A stretch of 26,160 nucleotides of DNA from a virus. A program made the position numbers and the translations under genes. The stretch spans positions 1 to 26,160 of the IMG/VR virus record IMGVR_UViG_3300021959_007695. The stretch is one strand, 5' to 3'. The notes under the pieces are model-generated. The model did no database searches. It was not told where the DNA came from and was given only the letters and a program-made list of their open reading frames with translations. The first letter of the stretch is position 1; every line of letters begins with the position of its first letter. Below are positions 16,004 through 24,100 of the stretch, in pieces.

Positions 16004-16755
16004 AGATAGCTTTACTGTGCCCGACCCGAGAACGATTAGGTCATATCAAACGTTTGAAGAGATCAATCGAACGTACCGTACATAGTATTGATAATATTGC
16101 ATTATATATAGGTGTAGATTTTGATGATGTAAAGACATTAAAAGAAATACAGCTATTATGTCAATTCAATTCATGGGTTAAAATTATAAAATTACAAGAG
16201 TATGGTAAATGGCCAGGTTTAGGGGTTATTTGGAATGAATTAGCTGCTGTGGCGCCGGAAGAAATATTCGCGATGGTAGGTGATGATTTTATATTTAAAA
16301 CCTATGGGTGGGATCATAAGATCTTAAAAGAGTTTATAAACGGACCGCGAGATAAAATTTTAATGGTGCATTGTAACGATGGTATACATGGTCCGGGAAA
16401 TAAATATTCAAACTCATATGGTCTCAAACCCGGTCGTGTGTTAGCTGTGAATCCATTTATACATAGAAAATATTATGAGTTAAATGGTTATTACTTACGT
16501 AACGAATTCAAACATCAATTTTTAGATACATGGCTAGACAATACTTTCCATACTATTGGTAGAAAAATATATCGACATGATATTATGATTCAACATTTGC
16601 ATTTTTCCCAAATTAATATTGTGGATAATGTCACATTGAATTTAAGACAGCGCTCAGTATATAATACTGAAAAACTTTTGTTTGCGAAGATGGTACAGGA
16701 TAGAGAGCTGGAAATTTCTAGGTTAAAAGAGTATATTACAAAGTTAAAAATATAA
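16000..16755 (+). CDS. GT-A-type glycosyltransferase, 251 residues
   Basis: The protein opens MKIALLCPTRERLGHIKRL, followed by ALYIGVDFDD. The metal site is FAMVGDDFIFKTYGWD (near residues 89-104), a G-D-D-x-x-x-x-x-x-G-W-D arrangement seen in a group of phage and bacterial GT2-like enzymes. The middle has KPGRVLAVNPFIHRKY, and the protein ends in a charged helix. It is cytoplasmic. It overlaps the GT-B gene by four bases (ATGA) and is the last gene of the phoH operon; 39 bases later comes a late promoter and a virion gene. Specificity is unknown. Confidence 0.7.
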   Translation: MKIALLCPTRERLGHIKRLKRSIERTVHSIDNIALYIGVDFDDVKTLKEIQLLCQFNSWVKIIKLQEYGKWPGLGVIWNELAAVAPEEIFAMVGDDFIFKTYGWDHKILKEFINGPRDKILMVHCNDGIHGPGNKYSNSYGLKPGRVLAVNPFIHRKYYELNGYYLRNEFKHQFLDTWLDNTFHTIGRKIYRHDIMIQHLHFSQINIVDNVTLNLRQRSVYNTEKLLFAKMVQDRELEISRLKEYITKLKI

Positions 16756-16781
16756 TTAAGCTGTATAACAGTATATCTCAT

Positions 16782-16789
16782 CATAAATA
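16782..16789 (+). promoter_or_regulatory. Late promoter octamer, predicted leaderless
   Basis: CATAAATA on the plus strand, exactly 5 bases before the ATG at 16795. In T4 late promoters transcription begins about 5-6 bases after the octamer, so the first transcribed base would be the A of ATG or its immediate neighbour. No Shine-Dalgarno is present. Confidence 0.7.
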
Positions 16790-16794
16790 ATAAT

Positions 16795-17709
16795 ATGGCA
16801 GAAACACGCAACATAAAAGATCTACCTCAAGCAGATGCTATAACTAGCGGCGATTATTTTCTAATTGAAGCGCCGGCAGGAACTCAATTGTTATCATTTG
16901 ATAATTTTGTCATAGACCAAGACAACACCACTTTTGCTGTAGATCTACAAACCAACATGTCAACCTTGTCTACGCAAGTCACCGCGGTGTCATCTGATCT
17001 AGATTTGACCGGAGCGAATGCTGCGAGTAAATTGTACATTGTGAACACGAGCCTCACCGAGAGAATAGATAGCATGATCGATGTGCTATATGGGGAGACG
17101 TTTGAAACAACATTGCAAGAATTCCGGGATGCTAATGCGCTAGACCCGGAAACCGCAGAGACAAGAAATTATGGTAGTCATCTACAAGCATTGAGCGCCA
17201 TGTTGTTCGATACGTTCTGGACTAGAATGAACAGCATCAGTTCCGCGGTGATGGGAACCGGATCGACATCTATAACATCAGAAGGAAGGAATTTAATATA
17301 CACCAGTGGTGGGGAGTCCAATCCGGCAGACAATGACGGAGGTCTGTTAGGTGCTGTAATTGACACTGTTCGAAGCACAGTTGACGTGTATCTGGCCAAT
17401 GTAACGGGTCAGTTTGACAACACAAATACAGACACTGTACAGTTCAGCGTGACCATGCCCAGCAGATACATTGTCAACAAGGGAAGTTTACAATTTAATG
17501 TTGAACTAATGAATCAAGCTGCTATTGGAGATGCCGGAGACAATCCATACACCAACCCCGGAGTGTTCGCAGTGGCTAATTACAGTGAAGCACCAGCTGG
17601 TGGAGATGGAGTCACATACCAATGGTCAGTCAGAAGATGCGGTGGTGCACCATTCACAGATGCCACATATCCGATTAGATTGAACGGAAGAGTTGTAGCA
17701 GGAATTTAG
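16795..17709 (+). CDS. Virion/tail-associated structural protein, 304 residues
   Basis: The N-terminus ETRNIKDLPQADAITSGDYF followed by a GTQLLSFDNF strand is the short adaptor motif seen at the start of many phage tail-fibre and baseplate-attached proteins. The middle is Ala/Ser/Thr-rich with long alternating polar and hydrophobic stretches. The last 90 residues are rich in Asn, Gly and Tyr, as in beta-structured receptor-binding or fibre tips. No enzyme motif or membrane segment is present. It has its own late promoter, consistent with a structural role. The stop overlaps the stop of the convergent gene by four bases. A neck or fibritin-like protein is an alternative. Confidence 0.65.
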   Translation: MAETRNIKDLPQADAITSGDYFLIEAPAGTQLLSFDNFVIDQDNTTFAVDLQTNMSTLSTQVTAVSSDLDLTGANAASKLYIVNTSLTERIDSMIDVLYGETFETTLQEFRDANALDPETAETRNYGSHLQALSAMLFDTFWTRMNSISSAVMGTGSTSITSEGRNLIYTSGGESNPADNDGGLLGAVIDTVRSTVDVYLANVTGQFDNTNTDTVQFSVTMPSRYIVNKGSLQFNVELMNQAAIGDAGDNPYTNPGVFAVANYSEAPAGGDGVTYQWSVRRCGGAPFTDATYPIRLNGRVVAGI

Positions 17710-17918
17710 ATGTGAAACTTTAAAGCTTTGTTCATCTTTTCTAACAGAGCTTTGGGTCGTTGACCAGATTCCATCAATCGATTGTATTCAGCTTTGAACG
17801 CGTTCACAAAATCTTCGCTTAGTTCGAAATTTCTAGGGTAGAACTGTCTTCGGACGGTTCTGATACTACTAACATTTTCTTGATACATCTCATCAACATT
17901 TTTCTTAAACTGGTCCAT
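17706..17918 (-). CDS. Small unknown protein, 70 residues, late
   Basis: I do not recognise this protein. It is helical and charged (MDQFKKNVDEMYQENV ... NKALKFHI) with no membrane segment. The frame opens with a TTG at 17939, but the ATG at 17918 stands exactly 5 bases after a CATAAATA octamer, which decides the start. The gene converges on the tail-type gene, with stops overlapping by four bases. Late expression suggests a minor virion or assembly part. Confidence 0.6.
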   Translation of the reverse strand: MDQFKKNVDEMYQENVSSIRTVRRQFYPRNFELSEDFVNAFKAEYNRLMESGQRPKALLEKMNKALKFHI

Positions 17919-17923
17919 ATATT

Positions 17924-17931
17924 TATTTATG
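17924..17931 (-). promoter_or_regulatory. Late promoter octamer, predicted leaderless
   Basis: CATAAATA on the minus strand, followed by AATAT and the ATG at 17918. The spacing of 5 bases equals that of the tail-type gene and two other late genes here. It overlaps the frame of the upstream TTG start, arguing that the upstream start is not used. Confidence 0.7.
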
Positions 17932-17935
17932 CTAA

Positions 17936-18622
17936 TCAAAGCTTTCCGTCTGGAAAAACGTCTGTAGGTTCAATACCAAACTTGGATAACTCTTGCCAGT
18001 CTATCTCACAATCTTCTTCTTTGTAAGCTTCACCATTATCAGTAACATACAAGCTTGCTTGTCGAATTCGTTCCCGTGGATTACCAGTTATTCGAATCAC
18101 TGCTGGTTTGTCATCGTCATGAAAGAATATACTACCATCTTGATGAGAGTAAGCCTCTACTTGTTTGAACAAGTTGTCTATTTCTGTTATGTACTCTTTA
18201 TCTGTTTCCCTGAAACCATCTTCAACTATATCAACACTACCGTCTAGTGGTATATATATTATCAAGTCAACAAATCTCATGGCTTCTTTAACTATAGGGA
18301 TACATGACTCAATAAAATCTTCGTCAATATCTGAATTTTGTTTATCATAGGCATGAATGGAATATACCAGGTTATCAATAGGACATCTATCAAATACTAC
18401 ACATTCATTTTTTCTATATTTCATGTGCTGCTCAGTCATGAAATCTAGAATGTCTTGTTGTGTTTGTTTGGTTGTGTTGGCGCTGTGAGGTAAATTATTT
18501 TCTATTACAATATCTCTGTATGTTTTTTTTGGGGTGGTGTATACATCCTTCCAGTTGTCTAGAAAATCATTTATAAATGTACTCTTACCCACACATGCGG
18601 TTCCTATTACAGCTACTCTCAT
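17936..18622 (-). CDS. P-loop kinase-like ATPase (AAA_28/NadR-like), 228 residues
   Basis: Walker A is GTACVGKST at residues 7-15. A DR motif, VVFDRCPIDNLVYS, lies at residues 75-88, in the place where deoxynucleoside kinases and NadR-like kinases bind substrate. An acidic helical lid region follows. It probably phosphorylates a small molecule such as a nucleoside or nicotinamide riboside, but the substrate cannot be read. The C-terminal 40 residues are acidic and unfamiliar. The gene has its own sigma70-type promoter with the leaderless geometry, suggesting early or middle expression. Confidence 0.7.
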   Translation of the reverse strand: MRVAVIGTACVGKSTFINDFLDNWKDVYTTPKKTYRDIVIENNLPHSANTTKQTQQDILDFMTEQHMKYRKNECVVFDRCPIDNLVYSIHAYDKQNSDIDEDFIESCIPIVKEAMRFVDLIIYIPLDGSVDIVEDGFRETDKEYITEIDNLFKQVEAYSHQDGSIFFHDDDKPAVIRITGNPRERIRQASLYVTDNGEAYKEEDCEIDWQELSKFGIEPTDVFPDGKL

Positions 18623-18657
18623 GTTTATATTTTATAGTAAAATTGTATGTAAATCAA
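18623..18657 (-). promoter_or_regulatory. sigma70-type promoter for the kinase gene, predicted leaderless
   Basis: On the minus strand: TTGATT (18657-18652), 17 bases, TAAAAT (18634-18629), ATAAAC (18628-18623), ATG at 18622. The -35 overlaps the stop codon of the 44-residue frame upstream. The -10 is less close to consensus than the others, but the spacing is identical. Confidence 0.6.
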
Positions 18658-18788
18658 CGTTTACTATCGTCTTGTGTGAATAATATTTTTACACCTTTAG
18701 GTATGTGAGTCTTCAACCATTTCCTGAATGCTTTACTAGGTGGAACGGTGTTTACTTTCACGAGGATACTCTTGTTTTCATCAACCAT
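18654..18788 (-). CDS. Small basic protein, 44 residues
   Basis: This short frame fills what would otherwise be a 158-base gap. It starts at ATG 18788, inside the last codons of the metallopeptidase gene (8-base overlap), and ends with TGA at 18654. The product begins MVDENKSILVKVNTVPPS, continues with a basic helix FRKWLKTHIP, and ends FTQDDSKR. I do not recognise it. The tight overlap with the gene upstream and the promoter directly at its end support a real gene. Confidence 0.55.
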   Translation of the reverse strand: MVDENKSILVKVNTVPPSKAFRKWLKTHIPKGVKILFTQDDSKR

Positions 18789-19155
18789 ATATATCGCGAT
18801 TTTCTCGTTGAAATTTTCTCATTATGACACCTGCTAGAGAGTTGGCTTCGTTCTCTATAGGACTACCATCGTCGCCACTCCCGGGAGATAATCTACCATC
18901 TTCATGTTGTTTTGCGTGTACCAATTCATGAGCTATGCTTCTGAGTATGTCAACCAACGCTCTGCCTTTGGTCAGCACCTTGATCTCACGTGTCACAGGA
19001 CTGTAACAACCAGTCGTCATGTCTTGTTCAGGTTCATCGACAAAACCAATTTTACATGGGGTCTGTATGTTTAAACCATGGTTACAAAAATCTATAAACT
19101 TGTTTAAAACATCTCGGTTTTCATATAACGTTACAAAATTTTTGAACTTGTTCAC
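18781..19155 (-). CDS. Zincin-type metallopeptidase-like protein, 124 residues
   Basis: The zinc motif HELVH is at residues 76-80 within SIAHELVHAKQ. Further on, GSPIENEANSLAG supplies a Glu likely to be the third zinc ligand, about 20-25 residues downstream. This is a minimal zincin core. Four cysteines lie in the first 50 residues. It could be a peptidase acting on phage or host proteins, or an inactive binding protein. The start is GTG at 19155, exactly 5 bases after an AATAAATA octamer. It is cytoplasmic, with no signal peptide. Confidence 0.7.
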   Translation of the reverse strand: MNKFKNFVTLYENRDVLNKFIDFCNHGLNIQTPCKIGFVDEPEQDMTTGCYSPVTREIKVLTKGRALVDILRSIAHELVHAKQHEDGRLSPGSGDDGSPIENEANSLAGVIMRKFQRENRDIYG

Positions 19156-19159
19156 ATGT

Positions 19160-19471
19160 TTATTTATTCAAGTTGATCTCTTTTGTGAGCTTAACCTCCT
19201 GGGCTTGATTCACACCTACAATACTGTCATATAGCCAGCTGCATGCTGAACTAGCTAAACCTATAATTATGTGCTGTGTGTAATTCTCGTTTGTAAAATG
19301 ACTCAGCACGAATCCGGACCAAAAGCCTATACATAATGTACATGTTAAAAAATCATCAAGTATACTAGACTTAGATCTTAACCAAGATCTAGGTATATTG
19401 AAGATACTACCATATACGATTATGGCAGTAGCGCCAGTACTAGCAACTAACTGCAACCAGTATGGTATCAC
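19160..19471 (-). CDS. Small membrane protein, DUF1360-like, 103 residues
   Basis: Three hydrophobic segments are seen: about residues 6-24 (LQLVASTGATAIIVYGSIF), 45-58 and 67-81. The second contains FLTCTLCIGFWSGFVL, and this C-x-x-C-x-G-F-W-x-G pattern is typical of DUF1360-type membrane proteins found in bacteria and many phages, of unknown role. The tail is charged and would be cytoplasmic. The start is GTG at 19471 with an AAGG ribosome-binding site about 6 bases upstream, unlike its leaderless neighbours. It lies 3 bases after the preceding stop. Confidence 0.6.
   Translation of the reverse strand: MIPYWLQLVASTGATAIIVYGSIFNIPRSWLRSKSSILDDFLTCTLCIGFWSGFVLSHFTNENYTQHIIIGLASSACSWLYDSIVGVNQAQEVKLTKEINLNK
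19161..19168 (-). promoter_or_regulatory. Late promoter octamer, predicted leaderless (GTG start)
   Basis: AATAAATA on the minus strand, then AACAT and the GTG start at 19155. It overlaps the stop of the upstream membrane-protein gene. The 5-base spacing to a GTG, rather than an ATG, supports a positional rule instead of chance. Confidence 0.6.
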
Positions 19472-19474
19472 TGA

Positions 19475-19672
19475 TTACCTTTTTTGCTTTTTCTTCTCTA
19501 ACTGGTCTATAGCTTGATTGAGCAATTTGGCTTGATCAATATCCATTCTCACCTTGTTACCGTGATCATCGGTTATTGATAATTGCTCATCATTCTCTAG
19601 ATTTACTACTGGGCATTTAGCTTTGCCGCAACACAGCACAACACCACCGTTTAGTTGTCTTAACATTGTCAT
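19475..19672 (-). CDS. Small unknown protein with CC-x4-C motif, 65 residues
   Basis: The product begins MTMLRQLNGGVVLCCGKAKCP, with three cysteines that might bind metal. It continues with LSITDDHGNKVRMD, as in a small beta-sheet, and ends in a basic helix. I do not recognise a named family. The frame opens at 19705, inside queE, but the ATG at 19672 is exactly 5 bases after TATAAATA, so that is the likely start. It shares a message with the downstream membrane protein (3-base gap). Confidence 0.6.
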   Translation of the reverse strand: MTMLRQLNGGVVLCCGKAKCPVVNLENDEQLSITDDHGNKVRMDIDQAKLLNQAIDQLEKKKQKR

Positions 19673-19677
19673 GTAAT

Positions 19678-19685
19678 TATTTATA
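19678..19685 (-). promoter_or_regulatory. Late promoter octamer (perfect TATAAATA), predicted leaderless
   Basis: TATAAATA on the minus strand, then ATTAC and the ATG at 19672. This is a full match to the T4 late octamer at the 5-base spacing. It spans the end of queE, so the small genes downstream can be switched on late and independently of queD/queE. Confidence 0.75.
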
Positions 19686-20460
19686 CTCCAGTGGTCTGAT
19701 CCCAAGCACTTACATGCAATCTAGTTAAACCTGTGTAACCATATTTTTTACCCATCTCCATACAAAATTTGGTACGTTCATGATAATTTTCTTGTTTATC
19801 TAAACCAGGCATCATCAACACACGTTTAGCCGGGATGCCGAACGGTAGGATAAAATCTCTTTCAATCTCTCTCAAACATTCTTCCGTACTTATAACAAAT
19901 TTAAACCAATAATTTTTGTGTTGCATGATACGCTCTAGAGCCTTGTCATTTATACGACGATCTTTACTCATCCCACTATTAGCTAGTTTCACTGAACAGT
20001 TGATTTGATTCAGTTTATCAAACAGATTATCTTCAATATAAATAGTACCGTTTGTTTCTATCTCGTTATATACAGATTTATCTTGATACATGGTTTTGTC
20101 GCAATGCGTGTCGTAAAACCATTGTAAGAAGTTAGATATCGCGCGTTGGTTTTTTGGAATTGTTGGTTCCCCTCCGGTCCATATCAAGTTGACACGACCT
20201 TGTTTGATCCAATCTAATATATTCTCTTCTTTCCATCTGTCCACTAGATACTCAAATGACTTCTCTAAGCCTTTTCTCCATACATACTCGGTATCACACC
20301 ACCATGTCGCTTCACCACTCTCTACCATACTCCCGTCTCTACCACCACACATCAAGTTACATGCTTTGAGTCGGATAAAATAAGCTGGAACACCGCTCGT
20401 GTGACCTTCGCCTTGTACGCTATAAAAATCTTCTGCTATGTTTAATGTATCTACTTTCAT
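19681..20460 (-). CDS. queE: 7-carboxy-7-deazaguanine synthase, radical SAM
   Basis: QueE converts 6-carboxytetrahydropterin to 7-carboxy-7-deazaguanine using a 4Fe-4S cluster and S-adenosylmethionine. The N-terminus EDFYSVQGEG is the family substrate loop. The cluster cysteines are Cys34 and Cys38 (KACNLMC) and Cys55 (WWCDT), giving CX3CX16C instead of the plain CX3CX2C, because a Gly/Ser/Glu-rich insert separates the second and third. LIWTGGEPTIP at 93-103 binds S-adenosylmethionine. Length (259) is within the family range. It follows queD by 3 bases in the same operon and has no visible ribosome-binding site. The product can serve tRNA queuosine or DNA deazaguanine modification. Confidence 0.9.
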   Translation of the reverse strand: MKVDTLNIAEDFYSVQGEGHTSGVPAYFIRLKACNLMCGGRDGSMVESGEATWWCDTEYVWRKGLEKSFEYLVDRWKEENILDWIKQGRVNLIWTGGEPTIPKNQRAISNFLQWFYDTHCDKTMYQDKSVYNEIETNGTIYIEDNLFDKLNQINCSVKLANSGMSKDRRINDKALERIMQHKNYWFKFVISTEECLREIERDFILPFGIPAKRVLMMPGLDKQENYHERTKFCMEMGKKYGYTGLTRLHVSAWDQTTGV

Positions 20461-20463
20461 ATT

Positions 20464-21093
20464 TTAAAAGAGCCATGAATTGGTTGTTTTGGCATATTTA
20501 GGGTCAACCCATTTACCTACTACTTTACTTGTACCTGGAGTTGAATTATCTTGTGAGGGTTTTTCCGATTCAGTATTTGGTACTGGTTTAGGTTTTACCT
20601 GTTTAACTTCTTGTTCAACTTCTTGGATTTGTTCTGTATCGAGTGTTGGTGCAGTCTTCGGGTAGGATTCATACACCGCGGAATTGTTTTCATGTTCAAA
20701 GACTTCTACTCTGACACACCTGGCTCTCATGTTGGTCAGTATTCCAGCAAAATTGTCCGCAGCTGCATGACACCATTCCGCGAATTTTTCAATACCCACC
20801 CCATCCATAATTTTTAAATCACATAATCCATTTTTTTGTAAATCTACAAATTTATCCAAATGAGGGTCATGCTTAGATATACATGTAGTATGGTCAAATT
20901 GATCTTGTAACAGTTTCTTCAATTCCTTCAAACCACCGAAGTCTACGACCCAGTTATTTTCATCTAATTCATCAGCTGCAAACCAGAATTTAGCAGTCAA
21001 CCGGTAACCGTGTACATATTTACAATGACTCTTTGCTAGCGGTTGTCTGAATGCGCAGCTACCTAATTCTATAATTTTGGTACTATAATACAT
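20464..21093 (-). CDS. queD: 6-carboxytetrahydropterin synthase-like protein with C-terminal extension
   Basis: QueD makes 6-carboxytetrahydropterin from dihydroneopterin triphosphate. The family pattern is present as SCAFRQ, then KSHCKYVHGY (Cys24, His28), WVVDFGGLKELK, FDHTT (Asp67, His68) and a C-terminal VEVFEHENN (Glu133). Compared with E. coli QueD, the zinc triad is altered: the HGH motif reads HGY, and the first histidine position falls near Cys13. A subgroup of bacterial and phage QueD-like proteins with SCxFRQ and HGY shares this, to my knowledge. Residues 150-209 are a Pro/Glu/Lys-rich extension ending in NSWLF. It has a near-consensus sigma70 promoter with the leaderless geometry and queE follows directly. 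Confidence 0.85.
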   Translation of the reverse strand: MYYSTKIIELGSCAFRQPLAKSHCKYVHGYRLTAKFWFAADELDENNWVVDFGGLKELKKLLQDQFDHTTCISKHDPHLDKFVDLQKNGLCDLKIMDGVGIEKFAEWCHAAADNFAGILTNMRARCVRVEVFEHENNSAVYESYPKTAPTLDTEQIQEVEQEVKQVKPKPVPNTESEKPSQDNSTPGTSKVVGKWVDPKYAKTTNSWLF

Positions 21094-21128
21094 ATATACA
21101 TTATAGTATAAATTTACACAGAAGTCAA
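21094..21128 (-). promoter_or_regulatory. sigma70-type promoter for queD-queE, predicted leaderless
   Basis: On the minus strand: TTGACT (21128-21123), 17 bases, TATAAT (21105-21100), GTATAT (21099-21094), ATG at 21093. The -35 overlaps the last codons of the 1010-residue gene upstream. It is the strongest promoter in the window by consensus. Confidence 0.8.
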
Positions 21129-24100
21129 TTACCGATTACAAGTTTTCTTATTATATCAAAAGATTCTTCTAATCGCTTACGGCCGCGCCGGCGACGCCTC
21201 GTCATTTTATCTTTATCTGTTTCTTTGGATTGTTTGTAACTTTTCTTCGGTAACGCACTACCGAATTGACCAGGACCTGGGGCTTGTTTAGAAAAGAATT
21301 TACCTCTTTTAGGACCAGAGTGGGTGCTGTTGGGTTGTTTTTGTGCACCGGGGTTGTATTTAATATCATGACTTGTTGGTTCATCTTCAACATCTTCTTT
21401 GAAATGTTTCAATTTGAACTGATATGATGGTGATAGTATATTCACTTTGTATCTTGTGTATATGTCTCTTGCAAGATATTGTAACACTGAATCGTATTTA
21501 TTAAGACCAGCTGGAGCCGTGTATTTTTCTCTAGAACCTCTCCAATATTTTGGAGGATTCTTTGGATCTGGGCGCTGGAAAAATTCACCTTCTGCATTGC
21601 CCCATATAAGATCCGAGTGATCGGATAGACCAATCAACTGACCAGTCGGTCCTTTCCATGTGTTCACATTGTAATATTCCCCTAATTCTGTCCTTATTTC
21701 CATCGCTTTGTTTTTGAATTGATCTCTGACGCTTTGTCTTTCTTTCTCATCTCTATAAGCAAAATTCTTACTCGGGCCCATGACTCTTGACCCATAGTCT
21801 GTATCTACAAATAATACTTTCAAATCCTGTTCGGTGAAGTCTGGCCAGAAGCCCCAACCAGCGAAGTGCTTAAAAGCATTTTTGGTTTGATCATTCGCTA
21901 TTCTACCTAACACATCTAATATGTCTGCTTCTTGTACAACGTCTTTTGTTGGACTATTCAACATGGCGCTCGGACTAGGTTTCGCGAGTGTACATTTTGT
22001 GTAGCCGGTTATTAGTGATGTTATGTATCTCTCTAATTTTTCATCTGACATGCCTTCATCTACATCAGGTTCTCCTGGTTCACGTTCTGTAGATTTAACC
22101 GGGTCTGGAACAGTTTCTGGTGAAGATGAGGGTGGTGATGATGTATCGCTAGGTGCTGGATAATCACTACCTACAAATTCAACATTATCATCTGGATCTA
22201 TATCTGAGTCATCAGGACCTCCTTTGATATCTGAAGCCCATTCCGGACGTTCATGGGCATGAGCATCCATCCCGGTGTAGTATTTCACATGATTTAAGAT
22301 ATTTTGTTTATCTATATCGTTGAGCTTAACACCGGTTTGTTTCTCAAATCTTCTAGCAGCTTTTTTGTATCCTATTTTGATTTTCCGGAACACTCTGTTC
22401 GCGGCGTTGTAACTTTTACCTAGTGTATCTCCTAGCCAATCTATAAAACCTTCATCCAAGCCATGTATTAAATTTTCTAGTTTGTTGTTTGTTGTTAAAG
22501 ACTCTTGCAAGCTGTTACCTAACGCTAAAGGTGACCCACCCGAACTACCAGATGATGATCCGGAAGAACCAGTGTTTATATAACTACCAGAACTATGACC
22601 AAGAGCAGGTGTTGAGGAACCAGAGTGACCAAGAGCAGGTGTTGAAGAGCCTAGATTTCCAATTGCAGTTATAGCTTGATTACGAGTGGCAGATATCGAT
22701 AGACCAGATTGAACTAGACCATAACCTAAAGCGGCCATGCCTTGCCCGGATGGGATGTTGGGTGGTAACGGTGCTATATTTATAACCTCGGCGATGAAGT
22801 CATCATCTAAAAATATTTTAGGTATGTATGATCTAGGTATCTTACGGACTAGTTTCAATCGACTATCCCCATCTCCCGGGTCTGAACGTACTAGTGTACC
22901 ATAATGACCTCCTACTTTTATACGACGAGCTTGTTTGTTCATTACGGTGAACCTCTTTACCATGCGCTGAACAGTGGGGTGATACCATAAGTTTTTTGGA
23001 ATTATCACTTTATCATTATCAGATTTTGAATACTGTGGTGTGTGACTATGTACATGAGTACCATAGTTGGGTGCAGATGTACTACCACTAGATGTACTAC
23101 CACCACTAGAGGTTGGAGACTTGTTATGACCACCAGACCCAGAACTACCGGTGGATATTTTCCGAGCGTAATTTTTGACTTCCGCTGGTGGCATGTTTCC
23201 CCCGGGAATGATAGCCGGAGGGTTCATGGCATCTTTTGCAGAACCACCACTATATTGCACCCCTGCTTGTGTACCTTTCGCGAACCGGCCATCTACACCC
23301 CGTACATATTTACCGGCGGGTTGGTGCACTTTCGATGAACCGTCAGTATTTATACTGTCTATTTGTGGTGCGTTTGTGGTGGTGGTGGAATCTGCTTTGC
23401 TAGCGTATTGCGCTCCGGATTGGTTACCTTTTGCAAATCTTCCATCTGCCCCTCTCTTGGTACCTTCTTTAACGAAATTAGGTTGTACATTTTTATCTGT
23501 AGGTGCGGTCATGGGTCTGACATCCTTTTTATCACTAGGGACAATTGTTTTTACTTTAAGTTGTATGGGTTGTAAATCAGAGCCTTCAGTTGTAGAACCA
23601 GGGGCAGTACCATATAATACCAAGTTCTGTTTACTAGCTTTATCGTAATGATCAAATTCAAAGTAGTATGGATTTCCTGCAGCTCTAGCAGTTGTGATTT
23701 TACCAAATCGTCTCAAATTACCCTCTTCATCTTCATATAGATCTTCCGCGACAGGTAACACTGGAGCTCCTTTTTTAGCAACACCAGCCATGGATTTTAA
23801 CCTTCCGGCGCCTCTCATTAAACCCGGGATAATACCTCTGCGCTTTTCTGAACCATGTGTACCTATACCTATCTTTGAGTACCCGGTTCCTCCTACACCA
23901 TCTAAACTCTTTTCTGGTTTTCTATTTTCTATATCATCTATATTAACCGGGCTTCCGTCCGGGTTCACCGGTGCACGTTGTTGCTGGTCTGGTTCATCTC
24001 CAGTGGCTTTTAGTGTATCTTGTTGTTGTTGAGCTCGTCTCTGGTCTTCCAGGTCTCTTGTGACTTTCCGGATCTCATCATCTTCCTGTTTTCTAAACGA

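Noticed and set aside
22777-22784. TATAAATA on the minus strand inside the 1010-residue gene
   Set aside because: It lies within coding sequence and no start codon or gene begins in the following bases, unlike the 5-6-base spacing of the accepted late octamers.
23175-23648. Open frame of 157 codons on the plus strand
   Set aside because: It lies opposite the Gly/Ser-rich part of the 1010-residue gene; its Pro/Leu/Cys-rich product mirrors that composition and it has no promoter or ribosome-binding site.
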